Notes under the pieces: model-generated | Seen by the model: only the letters and a program-made list of their open reading frames with translations | What the model was told of the DNA's origin: nothing | Database searches by the model: none | Made by a program: the position numbers and the translations under genes | Assembly (NCBI GenBank): GCA_964414785.1 | Contig: CAYPXZ010000040.1 | Coordinates: 1 to 34,413 of the forward strand | Direction of reading: 5' to 3' | Length of the DNA: 34,413 nucleotides | From: Palsa-1447 sp964414785 | GTDB taxonomy: Bacteria; Verrucomicrobiota; Verrucomicrobiia; Opitutales; Opitutaceae | Shown here: piece after piece, positions 24,982-33,311 of the stretch | Numbering within the stretch: position 1 is the stretch's first letter | Layout: each line of letters begins with the position of its first letter

Positions 24982-25105
24982 GACGAAGGGTCAGCCCTTG
25001 CTCACGGGATTTGGCGCCGCTGCATGAACGACCAGGAGGTCCGTTGGACGGCATTTTGCAGCTCAGGATTTGACGCGAGCGACCGGAGCCCTCCTCGGGA
25101 TGGCC

Positions 25106-25119
25106 GGGGCCTACGCCCC
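25106..25119 (-). terminator. hairpin enclosing the pfkB-type gene stop codon
   Basis: GGGGC (25106-25110) pairs with GCCCC (25115-25119) around loop CTAC, in which CTA (25111-25113) is the minus-strand TAG stop of the kinase gene. The remaining 125 bases between the two convergent stops show no further feature. Confidence 0.35.
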
Positions 25120-26121
25120 TTGGAATCCCTTGGCGCGCCCGAACGCCAGGCAGTCCCCCTGGGCAAGGACCCCCTCGGAGCAGGTCGGATGCAGGAGCGA
25201 AGCCGCGGCGGCGCAGGCGCCGAGCTCCAGCGAGCGCTCGATGGGCCATCCCTCATGCATCCCGAAAAGGACGCCGGCCGCCAGGGCGTCGCCGGCCCCA
25301 ACCGCACAGGATATGAGCTCCGCCGGGACCCGGACCGAGGGCTGCCAAACGACGGTCCCGGCGTTTGAGCAGGCGCACGCGGCCTCAGGGAAATGCACGA
25401 TGGCCCAGCTCCGGACCCCGAGCCCGACAAGCGCGCGGGCGACGGCCTCGGCGTCGCCCCGGTCCAAGGCCCCGCCGCTGCCGATACGCAGGCCCGTGAT
25501 CTGCTCGGCCTCGTACTCGTTCACAAAGAGCACGTCGACCTCGGGAAGGACGGGCGCGACCGTGGTGCGGAATCGGGGGCTCGCCGAGCTGACACAGTCC
25601 AGAGAGGTGAGCATCCCCGATGCGCGGGCACTGGCCATGACCTCGCGGGCCTGCGGCGCGCCGTCGGCACCGATAAGGTCGAGCCCGTCGAGCAGCAGGA
25701 GGTACCCCAGGTAGAAGATTCGCTCGGAGGAGCCGGAGAAGTCAAAATGCTCGGGGCCGAGGAGGGCGTTGGCGCCGCGGTGGTGGAAGAAGGTGCGCCT
25801 GCCCGTCCCACGGACCGCCATGACGTCCGTGTAGCTGGTCGAGAAACCGGGCGCCGTCAAAAGGCGGGAGGTGTTTATCCCCGAGGCCCGGCAGTCGGCG
25901 AGGATCGCGCGGCCGTCGGCGTCGTCCCCGACGAGGCCGATCCCGGCGAGCGGGAACGGCGCGCCCAGCCTGAAGAGGTCCTTGAGCACATTGTAGGGGC
26001 CTCCCCCGTTGCCCTGCGCGTGGTCGAGGATGTTGGCGAGGCCGTCCTGGGCCGGCCAGACGTCGACCGTCTTCACGTGGTCCCGGATCCAGTTGCCCGC
26101 CGCGAGTATTCCGGAGCGCAT
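25111..26121 (-). CDS. PfkB-family carbohydrate kinase
   Basis: A 336-residue ribokinase-fold kinase. The sugar-binding signature is GNGGGPYNVLKDLFRLG (38-53) and the ATP/anion-hole motif VGAGDALAAG carries catalytic Asp278. The middle (DVLFVNEYEAEQITG) matches the second family motif. It is the last gene of a compact minus-strand operon, 6 bases after a D-lyxose isomerase gene. A fructokinase-type or ketose kinase is the simplest prediction in that context. Cys is unusually frequent near 249-272, which I only note. Substrate identity is unproven. Confidence 0.92.
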   Translation of the reverse strand: MRSGILAAGNWIRDHVKTVDVWPAQDGLANILDHAQGNGGGPYNVLKDLFRLGAPFPLAGIGLVGDDADGRAILADCRASGINTSRLLTAPGFSTSYTDVMAVRGTGRRTFFHHRGANALLGPEHFDFSGSSERIFYLGYLLLLDGLDLIGADGAPQAREVMASARASGMLTSLDCVSSASPRFRTTVAPVLPEVDVLFVNEYEAEQITGLRIGSGGALDRGDAEAVARALVGLGVRSWAIVHFPEAACACSNAGTVVWQPSVRVPAELISCAVGAGDALAAGVLFGMHEGWPIERSLELGACAAAASLLHPTCSEGVLAQGDCLAFGRAKGFQGA

Positions 26122-26127
26122 GCGTGC

Positions 26128-26700
26128 CTACTCGCTCACGAGCCTTACGGCCGGGGGCTCATCCTCCTCAATGCCGGGAAACCGACCTATCAGGGGGTCG
26201 ATGAAGAAGTTGTCCCCGATGTCGTCGTTGGCGGTCGACACCTCGCCGATGATGCATTCCCCGCCCGTCGGGACGAACATGTGCCAGACGCCGGGAGCGA
26301 GCGTGACCCGGGAGCCCGGGGCAAGGACGACGGGTGCGCCCGTGCGGACCTCGGCCGGCTCGCCGTCGATGCGGGCGGTGAACCGCTCGGGCATCGGAGC
26401 CCCCGGCTCGGGCTTGTCCGGCCAGAGGCGCAGGGTGAGCTCGCCGGACCTGCAGATGATGTCCTCCTTCTTCCTGGCGTGCGCGTGGCAGGGCGTCACC
26501 TGACCCTCGCGGGCGAACATGAGCTTCTCGCAGTACTCGGGCTCCGTCGCCAGGTTGACGAGCGTCAGGCCGCACCGTTCGAAGTCTCCCAGGCCGAAGT
26601 CGGTGATGTCCCACCTCGGCCGCGGCGGGAGCGCCCAGCGGTGGAAGGAGAAGCACGCGAGGGCGTCGCGGTAGGCTCGGTTGATTGCGGAGCGTTTCAT
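26128..26700 (-). CDS. D-lyxose/D-mannose ketol-isomerase (cupin)
   Basis: A 190-residue cupin of the D-lyxose isomerase family, which interconverts D-lyxose with D-xylulose and, more slowly, D-mannose with D-fructose. It begins MKRSAIN, then WDITDFGLGDFERCGLTL, a highly typical stretch. Metal-binding residues of the cupin are H72 and H74 in CHAHARKKED, E79, and H140 in GVWHMFVP. The overall fit is close and the length is usual. It lies 8 bases after the Gfo/Idh gene and 6 before the PfkB kinase. An isomerase followed by a kinase is consistent with conversion of an aldose to a phosphorylated ketose. Confidence 0.88.
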   Translation of the reverse strand: MKRSAINRAYRDALACFSFHRWALPPRPRWDITDFGLGDFERCGLTLVNLATEPEYCEKLMFAREGQVTPCHAHARKKEDIICRSGELTLRLWPDKPEPGAPMPERFTARIDGEPAEVRTGAPVVLAPGSRVTLAPGVWHMFVPTGGECIIGEVSTANDDIGDNFFIDPLIGRFPGIEEDEPPAVRLVSE

Positions 26701-26708
26701 GGGGGCGT

Positions 26709-27854
26709 TCAGAGGGTGACGACGGACTGCTCCGCTTGGCTTCGGAGGGCGCCGGCCCAGAGCTCATGGTGGGCCACGGCCTCGTCAGGGGTCGCGCAGC
26801 CGAAGCGCTCGCCCAGGACCCCCGCGCGTTCCGCGAGGAAGGCGGCCCACATCTGCATCAGCACGTCGGGGAAGCCCGGCTCGAAGATCGAGCCCGTGAT
26901 CGTCTTGAACTGCGTGTCGAAACCCAAGTCGGTCTTTTCCCAGGTCTGCTCCCGGCCGCGCCTGAAGGTCCAGAACGTCTTCGGCTCCTTCGTTGAGAAC
27001 CGGATCCCGCAGTCGGTGCCGAGGACCTCGAAGATCCAGGTGTTGGTCTCACTCGGGGCCATGCGCTTCATCTCGAGCGTCATCGGCACCGGCTCCCCCG
27101 ATAGGACCACGCTCGTGTGCAGGACCGCGTTGTCCCAGGTGTCGCAGGGAGCGGTGCCCCCGCGCCCGTCCGGGCGCACCCGGTAGATCTTCTGCAGCTG
27201 GGCGTGGACGCTCGAGGGCCTCCAGCCGAGGCGAAGGGGCAGGTGCGCCACATGCAGGCCGAGATCGTTCATCACGCCCGCCTCCCCGCAGTGGGCGTTC
27301 TGCCGCTTCCAGTTGATGGGCTTGTCGGGATCGAGGTCGCTCGAGTGGTGGAAGGCGGCGCGGATCTCGATGATTCGGCCAAGCTGCCCGGACGACGCCA
27401 TCTTGAACGCCCGGCGCGCCCCCGGAAGGAACGGGAATTCCGACGAGACGCGGACAAAGCGTCCCAGGCGCAAAGCCTCGTCGCGGATCCGCCTCGCTGC
27501 CGCCAGGTCAATGCCGAAGGGCTTCTCGGCGAACAGGTCCTTTCCGGCCCGCAGGGCGTCGACGTAGAGCGCCTCGTGGCGGTCGTGGGGAACCGCGATG
27601 TACACCACGTCGACGTCGGGCCTGGCAAGGAGGGCCCGGTGGTCCGTCTCAAAGCCCTTGATGCCGGGCACCTGGCGAAACCAGTCCAGCGCCTTTGGGT
27701 TCACGTCGCAGACCGCCGTGAGCTCGGGCCTGACGGGGCAGTCCAGGAGGGCGAACCAGCGGCCGAATGCGCTGGCGACCTCCCGCCCCATGAGCCCGGC
27801 CCCTATCACGCCGATGCGGGTGGGTTGGCCTGGGGACGCTTCAGGGCGGCTCAT
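26709..27854 (-). CDS. Gfo/Idh/MocA-family oxidoreductase
   Basis: A 381-residue NAD(P)-dependent sugar or inositol oxidoreductase. The Rossmann motif GVIGAGLMGRE (15-25) and the FAEKPFGIDL segment with the conserved Lys (E110-K-P) are present, then GEAGVMNDLGLHVAHL, equivalent to the catalytic D-x-x-x-H region. The open frame extends upstream to 28139, but the ATG at 27854 gives the family start MSRPEASPGQPTRIGVIG. Many relatives act on sugar derivatives, and the operon context suggests a glycoside-derived substrate. It is 32 bases downstream of the GH116 gene. Confidence 0.93.
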   Translation of the reverse strand: MSRPEASPGQPTRIGVIGAGLMGREVASAFGRWFALLDCPVRPELTAVCDVNPKALDWFRQVPGIKGFETDHRALLARPDVDVVYIAVPHDRHEALYVDALRAGKDLFAEKPFGIDLAAARRIRDEALRLGRFVRVSSEFPFLPGARRAFKMASSGQLGRIIEIRAAFHHSSDLDPDKPINWKRQNAHCGEAGVMNDLGLHVAHLPLRLGWRPSSVHAQLQKIYRVRPDGRGGTAPCDTWDNAVLHTSVVLSGEPVPMTLEMKRMAPSETNTWIFEVLGTDCGIRFSTKEPKTFWTFRRGREQTWEKTDLGFDTQFKTITGSIFEPGFPDVLMQMWAAFLAERAGVLGERFGCATPDEAVAHHELWAGALRSQAEQSVVTL

Positions 27855-27886
27855 GGATAGGAGCGGGCGGGATTGCCTCGGGGGTC

Positions 27887-30469
27887 CTAGGCCCTCGCCT
27901 GGCCGGGCACGTACCGGATTTCCTTCACCTTGATCTCGCCGGAGACCACGCGGATGAACGGTTTGCCGTCCGCGACCCCGACGGTGCCGTAGCCGGTGGC
28001 CGTGGAAATGAAGCTCCGGAAGTCCCCCGCCTCGGGGGGCTGCAGGTGCAGGACGCCGTCCACGGCGTCGTACCGCGCGCCGCTGAGGGCCTGGAGGAGC
28101 GCGTAGGACGCCATGGCGCGCGCGTACCAGTGGCCCCATTCGTATTCGTCGAAGGGATTCCTGGTCTTGCCGTCATAGCGGGCCCTGCAGGAGCGCACGA
28201 CCTGGAGTCCCTCGCCCACCAGCCCCATCATGATCATGTGGGAGGCCGCCTGGTATTCGATGCCGGTCCACACCTCGTTGGAATAGACGAAGGGAAGCGA
28301 CGGCATCCCCCCCCTGGGCCATGAGCACAGCAGCAGGCCCCCCTCGTTCCCGTTCGCGTAGGTGGGGCGCTGGGGATTGGCGTGAGCGGAGAGGTCCGCC
28401 TTGAAGTTGTGCCGGAACACGGATTTCAGGTGGCTGTGGACCTTCTCCTGGTCGAGGACGGGACTTGATCCGCAGGCCATGGACATCCACGCCCCCATGA
28501 CGCCGTCGGAGAGGCAGCCGTTTCCGTACTGGTACTTCGGCCCCTCGCGATCCAATAGCTCGGCGGCTTCCTTCGAGTACCGCCCGCCGTAGGACTTGCT
28601 GTTCTTGTCGTCGACCTTCGCCCGCAGGGTCTTCCACTCGGTGCGCTGGAAGTAGTACTCGCCGTTGAAGAGCTCCCGGTCGATCCGCGGCGTTCCGCGC
28701 GCCAAGAGCTCCTCGTAGCCCGCGACATTGTCGCCGAGCGCGCGCCCCATCGCGACCGCGGCGGTGAGCGCCCCCGCGTAGAAGCTCGAGATCATGCAGC
28801 ACGGCCCCCAAAACTCGATGTCGTAGGTGTTGTGCTGCGGCTCCTCGGGCCATCCCTTGCGCTCCGGGTCCCAGGTGGCGATGCAGTAGTCCAGGCTCGC
28901 CCGCACCCGGGGCCAAAGCCCCCTGAGCCACGCCGTGTCGCCGCTGACCCGCCACTCGCGGTGGACCTTCATGATGCCGCCCAGCTGGCCGTCCGCCGCG
29001 GCGTAGAAGTCGTGGGCCGAGGGCTGGATCGGCAGCGCGACCCGGAAATTCTGGTGCCCGTGCTCGTCCTGGCCGACCGTGAATTCCGTCTCGCGCAGCG
29101 TGCGCTCAAGCGAAGGGAACAGGTGGGAGATGGCCTGGGCGTAGTTCCAGACGTGGGTGCAGGTCCCCGGACCGATGGCGTTGTTGTCGTCGCAGCCCTC
29201 CCACCCCCAGAGGCGCCCGTCGGCCTGGCGCAGGATGGTGGTGGATTTCAGGATGCTCAGGTTGGCGGCGACCGCCTCGAGCGCCTCGGGCGCAAGGGTG
29301 CTGTCAAAGAAGCAGCTCGAGAAACGCTCCGAGCGGCGCCGCAGGTCCATGTAGGCGCTGGCCCAATAGGAGGTGAGCTCGTCGATGCTCGCGAAACGGG
29401 AGGAGTACCAGGGCCTGTAATAGTCCGCCTGCGTGGCCGCCCCCTCCACGGGCGGCGCGATCGCCCTCAGGCGCGTCTTTGGCGAATACCAGGCGAGGCG
29501 CAGCCTTATGGTCCTCGTCGCACCCGGCACGAGATGGAAGGGCACGAACAGGGTGGCGCCCGTCGGCGGCTTCCCCTCGGTGGGCGCGGGACGGTCGAAG
29601 GCGGCGCCCTGCTCGACGTCGCGCCACGCCATCGTGAGCGGGTCGAACCACCCACCCCGGAACCACGCGAGGTTCACCTTGGCCGAGGGATCGTCGACCG
29701 TGGCCGAGAACCAGGCGTCCTCGTCGCCCTTGTCGGGCCATGCGCCGCCGAAAAGGATGAATCCCCCCGGCGCCGCGCGGGCCCCGCGCTCCGGCTCCGG
29801 GCCGCCGTTCCACTCATCCATCAGGGCGGGCAGGAAGTTGCGCGCGTTGAACGAAAAGACGGCATCGATCTCTTCATGCCCGTTGTGGGTGAAGGTGTAC
29901 TCCAGGCCCGCTACGGGAAGGCTCGAGGCGTCGGCGTCGCCGGGCTCAAATGGGCTCCATCCGGTGACGCGCGCGGAGACGGGTATCGCCGAATCCTCAA
30001 GCTCGACGCGCGCGAACGGGAAGTTTGCCCTGAAGGTGGCCGACCTGAACCGGGGAAGGCCGGCTCCAACGGGAGCGCTTCCCGTTGCGGCGTGCCCGCG
30101 TTCGAAGAGCTTCCATTTCGGCACCGGACCCTCGAGGACGCGCGCAACCTTCTCGGGACCCCCGAGGGAGAGGGCGGCGAAGAGTCCGGGCTGGTTCTGT
30201 ATCGCGGGCTGGTGGCGAACCGAGACGTTGGTGAGGGCGCCGGTGCCCTCAAGGCACATCATGCCGGCGCCGATGCCGCCCATGGGGAACGCGACCTGGT
30301 CGAGGTGCTCACCGCTGAAGGTGAAGTCGGGCCCCCTCTGCGGCGCCGCCCCGGGCTCCGCCCCGGTTGTGCCCTCGCCCCGCGACAGGGAGGCGCCGGC
30401 GGCAATGGCTCCTAGGGTGGCGACTGAATTCCGGAAGAACTCCCGGCGGGCGATAAGTTTCTGGGGCAC
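27887..30469 (-). CDS. Tat-exported GH116-family glycoside hydrolase
   Basis: An 860-residue protein with a twin-arginine signal (ARREFFRN then a hydrophobic stretch), chosen with the GTG at 30469; upstream frame to 30562 gives an unlikely long leader. The N-terminal domain holds FSGEHLDQVAFPMGGIGAGMM, typical of GH116/DUF608 enzymes related to glucosylceramidase GBA2. The C-terminal barrel has CTHVWNYAQAISHLFPSLE and EEPQHNTYDIEFWGPC, where the NTYD Asp is the likely acid/base. Family members split beta-glucosides and beta-xylosides. It leads the minus-strand sugar operon, with 135 bases upstream before the next gene. Tat export implies a folded or cofactor-bearing enzyme in the periplasm. 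Confidence 0.9.
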   Translation of the reverse strand: MPQKLIARREFFRNSVATLGAIAAGASLSRGEGTTGAEPGAAPQRGPDFTFSGEHLDQVAFPMGGIGAGMMCLEGTGALTNVSVRHQPAIQNQPGLFAALSLGGPEKVARVLEGPVPKWKLFERGHAATGSAPVGAGLPRFRSATFRANFPFARVELEDSAIPVSARVTGWSPFEPGDADASSLPVAGLEYTFTHNGHEEIDAVFSFNARNFLPALMDEWNGGPEPERGARAAPGGFILFGGAWPDKGDEDAWFSATVDDPSAKVNLAWFRGGWFDPLTMAWRDVEQGAAFDRPAPTEGKPPTGATLFVPFHLVPGATRTIRLRLAWYSPKTRLRAIAPPVEGAATQADYYRPWYSSRFASIDELTSYWASAYMDLRRRSERFSSCFFDSTLAPEALEAVAANLSILKSTTILRQADGRLWGWEGCDDNNAIGPGTCTHVWNYAQAISHLFPSLERTLRETEFTVGQDEHGHQNFRVALPIQPSAHDFYAAADGQLGGIMKVHREWRVSGDTAWLRGLWPRVRASLDYCIATWDPERKGWPEEPQHNTYDIEFWGPCCMISSFYAGALTAAVAMGRALGDNVAGYEELLARGTPRIDRELFNGEYYFQRTEWKTLRAKVDDKNSKSYGGRYSKEAAELLDREGPKYQYGNGCLSDGVMGAWMSMACGSSPVLDQEKVHSHLKSVFRHNFKADLSAHANPQRPTYANGNEGGLLLCSWPRGGMPSLPFVYSNEVWTGIEYQAASHMIMMGLVGEGLQVVRSCRARYDGKTRNPFDEYEWGHWYARAMASYALLQALSGARYDAVDGVLHLQPPEAGDFRSFISTATGYGTVGVADGKPFIRVVSGEIKVKEIRYVPGQARA

Positions 30470-30604
30470 GGTTTCTAGGGGTTGTGCCGCGCGGGCGGCC
30501 TTAGGACGCGGTCGATGCCAAGCCCCTATTCGTGACGAGCAACGTCCCGATGGCAAACGCAATGGGGTCGCGCGTCCCGGGCGGATGCGCGCCGCCCCGC
30601 GTCG

Positions 30605-31672
30605 CTACGGTTTGACCTCGACGTGGTAGTTGTAGGTGCCCTCGACGAACTTGCCGTGATCGACCGCTGGCACAAAGAGGCACGCCCGCTTGAAGCCGCT
30701 GCTGAACATGGCGACCATGTTTGGCTCCATGCCGGTGGGGTCCACGTCGACGTTCAACACCTTTCCGTCCGCCGCGACCTGGAACTTGGCCGTCAGGTTG
30801 TAGACCTTCATCTGGCGGAGCTTGGAGGCATAGAGGGGGTTCCCTACGAGAACCGGGTCGCAGTGCCCGTTCGCATAGATCACCGGCTGAATAGCCCGCA
30901 GGTAGTGGGCGCGCGCGATCCAGCCCTTCGGGTCCTCGGGCCTCATGAGCTCAAGCATCCCCGTGAATTTCTGAAAGATGGCCTTCACCTGCTCGTCGGT
31001 CTGGCTCTCGGGACCGAAGAGCGGGATGCCATTGCGGGTCATGACGACGATGCCGTACAGGTTCGTGGGCGTGAGCTTCTGGAGCGTGCGCATCGTTATC
31101 TCGCTGCGAAACTGCACGAACATCCATTCGCCCTTGGTGTTGGTGGCCACGTCGGAGTAGGCCTGCATGTCCTCGGTCTGGAGCCCGAAGACGACACCCT
31201 GCACCAGGTCAGGGAACCTCTTGACCATGTTGGAATAGAGGGAGGGGGTGGAGCGGCTGAGGATGTCCCAGGACTGCACCTTGTCGTCCGCCGTGTAGAA
31301 GACCATGAAGAACTCCGGTTCGGGCCGGCCGCTCTCGTCATCTCCCTCGAGGTTGTCCCCCTTGTAGTGGAGCATCAGCCCATAGAGCTCCTTGCTCACA
31401 CTGCTCGTCGCCTGCTTCCAATCCGCCGCCCGGGCCGGCTGCTCCTGGAGCCCCTTGTAGAAGCGGACGCAGTCCTCGTTCGAAAGCAGGTTCAGGGGAA
31501 GGAGCGTGCTGTCGTCAAAGAGGGCCCACGGTCCGACGATGTCGGCGGGGGCTGCGCTGAAGCTCTCGCCCTGGGCATTTGTCCAATGCTCGGTCTTGGC
31601 GCCAGCCGCCGGGGTGAATCCCCACGCGGCTAGGACAGTTGCGACGCATAGTACTAATCGGGGTAGTCTCAT
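30605..31672 (-). CDS. secreted hypothetical protein with TonB-C-like end
   Basis: A 355-residue protein with a Sec signal peptide (MRLPRLVLCVATVLAAWG...AAGA). I do not recognise the middle part, which has a thioredoxin-like or SHD1-like start (HWTNAQGESFSA). The last 70 residues (VYNLTAKFQVAADGKVLNVDV...GTYNYHVEVKP) resemble a TonB C-terminal fold but lack a TM/Pro-rich region. The ATG at 31672 is preferred: AGAGG lies 8 bases upstream, whereas 31678 would be too close. TTG at 31702 would add 10 residues. It sits in the same direction after the kinase gene, separated by 83 bases. Confidence 0.65.
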   Translation of the reverse strand: MRLPRLVLCVATVLAAWGFTPAAGAKTEHWTNAQGESFSAAPADIVGPWALFDDSTLLPLNLLSNEDCVRFYKGLQEQPARAADWKQATSSVSKELYGLMLHYKGDNLEGDDESGRPEPEFFMVFYTADDKVQSWDILSRSTPSLYSNMVKRFPDLVQGVVFGLQTEDMQAYSDVATNTKGEWMFVQFRSEITMRTLQKLTPTNLYGIVVMTRNGIPLFGPESQTDEQVKAIFQKFTGMLELMRPEDPKGWIARAHYLRAIQPVIYANGHCDPVLVGNPLYASKLRQMKVYNLTAKFQVAADGKVLNVDVDPTGMEPNMVAMFSSGFKRACLFVPAVDHGKFVEGTYNYHVEVKP

Positions 31673-31679
31673 GTTCATG

Positions 31680-31694
31680 GCCTCTTTGGGAGGC
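31680..31694 (-). promoter_or_regulatory. hairpin covering the Shine-Dalgarno sequence of the secreted protein gene
   Basis: On the minus strand GCCTC, loop CCAAA, GAGGC forms a 5-bp stem. The 3' arm contains AGAGG, the Shine-Dalgarno sequence for the ATG at 31672. This repeats the arrangement at the GH5 gene, where the arm roles are reversed. Confidence 0.35.
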
Positions 31695-31755
31695 TGATTC
31701 AACCACCGCCCGCCCCGTTGGGCAAGTGCAAGCTCAGGCTCGCGGACGAACCGTG

Positions 31756-33006
31756 CTACGCCACCTCGGCAACCGGCCCCTCGTGAAGCGCGTCGTGCAC
31801 CATGTCCAGAAGTGCCTGGACCTTGAACGGCTTGTAGAGGAACGCACCGCCGAACCGCTCCGCCCGCACATTCTTGCCCGCGCTGGATAGCCCGCTCATG
31901 GCCATGATCTTAGTCCTCGGGTTGAGATGCTGGACGATCCCCGCTAGGGCGGACCCGTCCAGGTTTGGCATGATCAGGTCCGTGATAAGCAGGCTGATCT
32001 CGCTGCTGCGGGTGGCAAAGATCGCAACCGCCTCCGTGCCGTCGCAGGCCGTGATTACGCGGTAGCCGTTGCGAGAAAGCATCGAGGCGATCATCTCCCT
32101 GATCTGCGGCTCGTCGTCCACGATCAACACGAGTTCCCCGCGTCCCCGGTCCCTCTTGATCTGTGCCCGCTGGTCGATCCGCTCGATCGCCGAAACATCG
32201 GCGGCGGGCAGATAGACCCTGAATGCCGTGCCGACACCCGGTTCGCTCTTGAGGCTTATGAATCCGTGGTGGCCCTCCACGATGCTGCGCACGGTGGACA
32301 GCCCGAGGCCGGTGCCCTTTCCCTGGCCCTTCGTGGTGAAGAAGGGCTCCCAGATGCGTGAAAGGACCTCAGGGGGTATTCCCGATCCCGTGTCCTCGAC
32401 CTTGAGAACCACCCAAGCGCCGGGCCGCGCGCCGTCGATCACCGCCGCGGCGACATCGTCGAGCATGCAGTTCTCGGCCCCGAGGCTGAGTGTCCCGCCG
32501 TCCGGCATCGCATCCCTCGCGTTGACGCACAGGTTAAGCAGCACCTGGTGCATCTGCGTCGGGTCCGCCATGATCGGCCACAGATCGTCCGGGAAGTTGA
32601 ACTCCAGGAGGATGTTCTTGGGGTACGTCTCCTTGGTCATTGCCAGCGTCTCCCTGAGGAGGTGCTTGATCTGGACAAGCTGCTGCACGCTTGCGGCTCC
32701 ATGGGCAAACGAGAGGATCTGGCGCACCAGCTCGACGCCGCGCTCCGCATTCTTCTCGAGCGAGGCGAGAATCCGCAGGTCGTCTGGATTCGTGGCATGC
32801 TCGCGAAGCGCCGGCGCGGCGAGCACGATGGGCGACAGCACATTGTTGAGGTCGTGGGCGATCCCGGAGGCAAGCAGGCCGATGCTCTCGAGGCGTTGGG
32901 CCCTGAGAAGCCTTTCATCCACGGGTTCCCGGACGTTTCCGGTGGCGTTTGCGTCCAGCCTCTGGCGCGCCTCCTGTCCCTCGTCGATCATGACCGTGGC
33001 GCTCAT
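31756..33006 (-). CDS. hybrid histidine kinase (HisKA-HATPase-REC)
   Basis: A 416-residue cytoplasmic sensor kinase without a membrane segment or PAS domain. Dimerisation/phosphorylation helix: H51 in GIAHDLNNVLSP, the short form typical of HDLNN kinases. ATP-binding boxes are N163 in LCVNARDAM, DTGSGIPP (205-212), and GKGTGLGLSTV (229-239). A C-terminal receiver has DDE at 297-299 and phospho-acceptor D343. Input must reach it through another protein or its short N-terminus. It diverges from the LuxR-type regulator gene across 305 bases, the likely partner. Confidence 0.95.
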   Translation of the reverse strand: MSATVMIDEGQEARQRLDANATGNVREPVDERLLRAQRLESIGLLASGIAHDLNNVLSPIVLAAPALREHATNPDDLRILASLEKNAERGVELVRQILSFAHGAASVQQLVQIKHLLRETLAMTKETYPKNILLEFNFPDDLWPIMADPTQMHQVLLNLCVNARDAMPDGGTLSLGAENCMLDDVAAAVIDGARPGAWVVLKVEDTGSGIPPEVLSRIWEPFFTTKGQGKGTGLGLSTVRSIVEGHHGFISLKSEPGVGTAFRVYLPAADVSAIERIDQRAQIKRDRGRGELVLIVDDEPQIREMIASMLSRNGYRVITACDGTEAVAIFATRSSEISLLITDLIMPNLDGSALAGIVQHLNPRTKIMAMSGLSSAGKNVRAERFGGAFLYKPFKVQALLDMVHDALHEGPVAEVA

Positions 33007-33311
33007 TCTATATGGAGGCCGACCGGCATCTCTCCCGCGGCGCTCCAGCGCAGGGTTCGATTCACTTGAAATTCACAACGTGAGGACGCTTCGCGGAGGG
33101 CCAATCCCGGAAAGGCAGGCGCTCCCGGGAAACGGGGTCCAAGCACAATCTGGAGGCCGAATTCTTCCATATGTGCAAGCTGGGTGCGTCGGTCAGCACC
33201 CTCGACGTCGAATTCTACGTCTTTTTACGTAATCCTGACGGAATTTCATCGGACCCCACGGTTTACCTAACCATGCTTGAGATTGATCTGTAATTTTTCT
33301 AATCTTCCCGC
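33007..33311. other. 305-base intergenic region between divergent signalling genes
   Basis: No open gene is seen. The region is less GC-rich at its right end. It contains two GAATTC sites (about 33160 and 33212), a TACGT/ACGTA inverted repeat around a T-rich loop (about 33218-33233), and a candidate promoter at 33277-33305 facing the LuxR-type gene. No clear promoter for the kinase was found. Confidence 0.5.
33277..33305 (+). promoter_or_regulatory. candidate promoter for the LuxR-type regulator, leaderless start
   Basis: TTGAGA (33277-33282, 5 of 6 to consensus), a 17-base spacer, then TAATCT (33300-33305, weaker). If used, transcription would begin about 6-7 bases later, at the GTG start (33312), giving a leaderless mRNA. 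No Shine-Dalgarno sequence precedes the GTG, which fits. The -10 match is only moderate. Confidence 0.35.

Noticed and set aside
26709..28139. Extension of the Gfo/Idh frame 95 codons upstream
   Set aside because: The extension overlaps the GH116 coding end, is Arg/Pro-rich, and the Rossmann start fits the ATG at 27854.
25393..30415. Long plus-strand open frames opposite the sugar operon
   Set aside because: Shadows of PfkB, isomerase, Gfo/Idh and GH116 genes; no recognisable domains.
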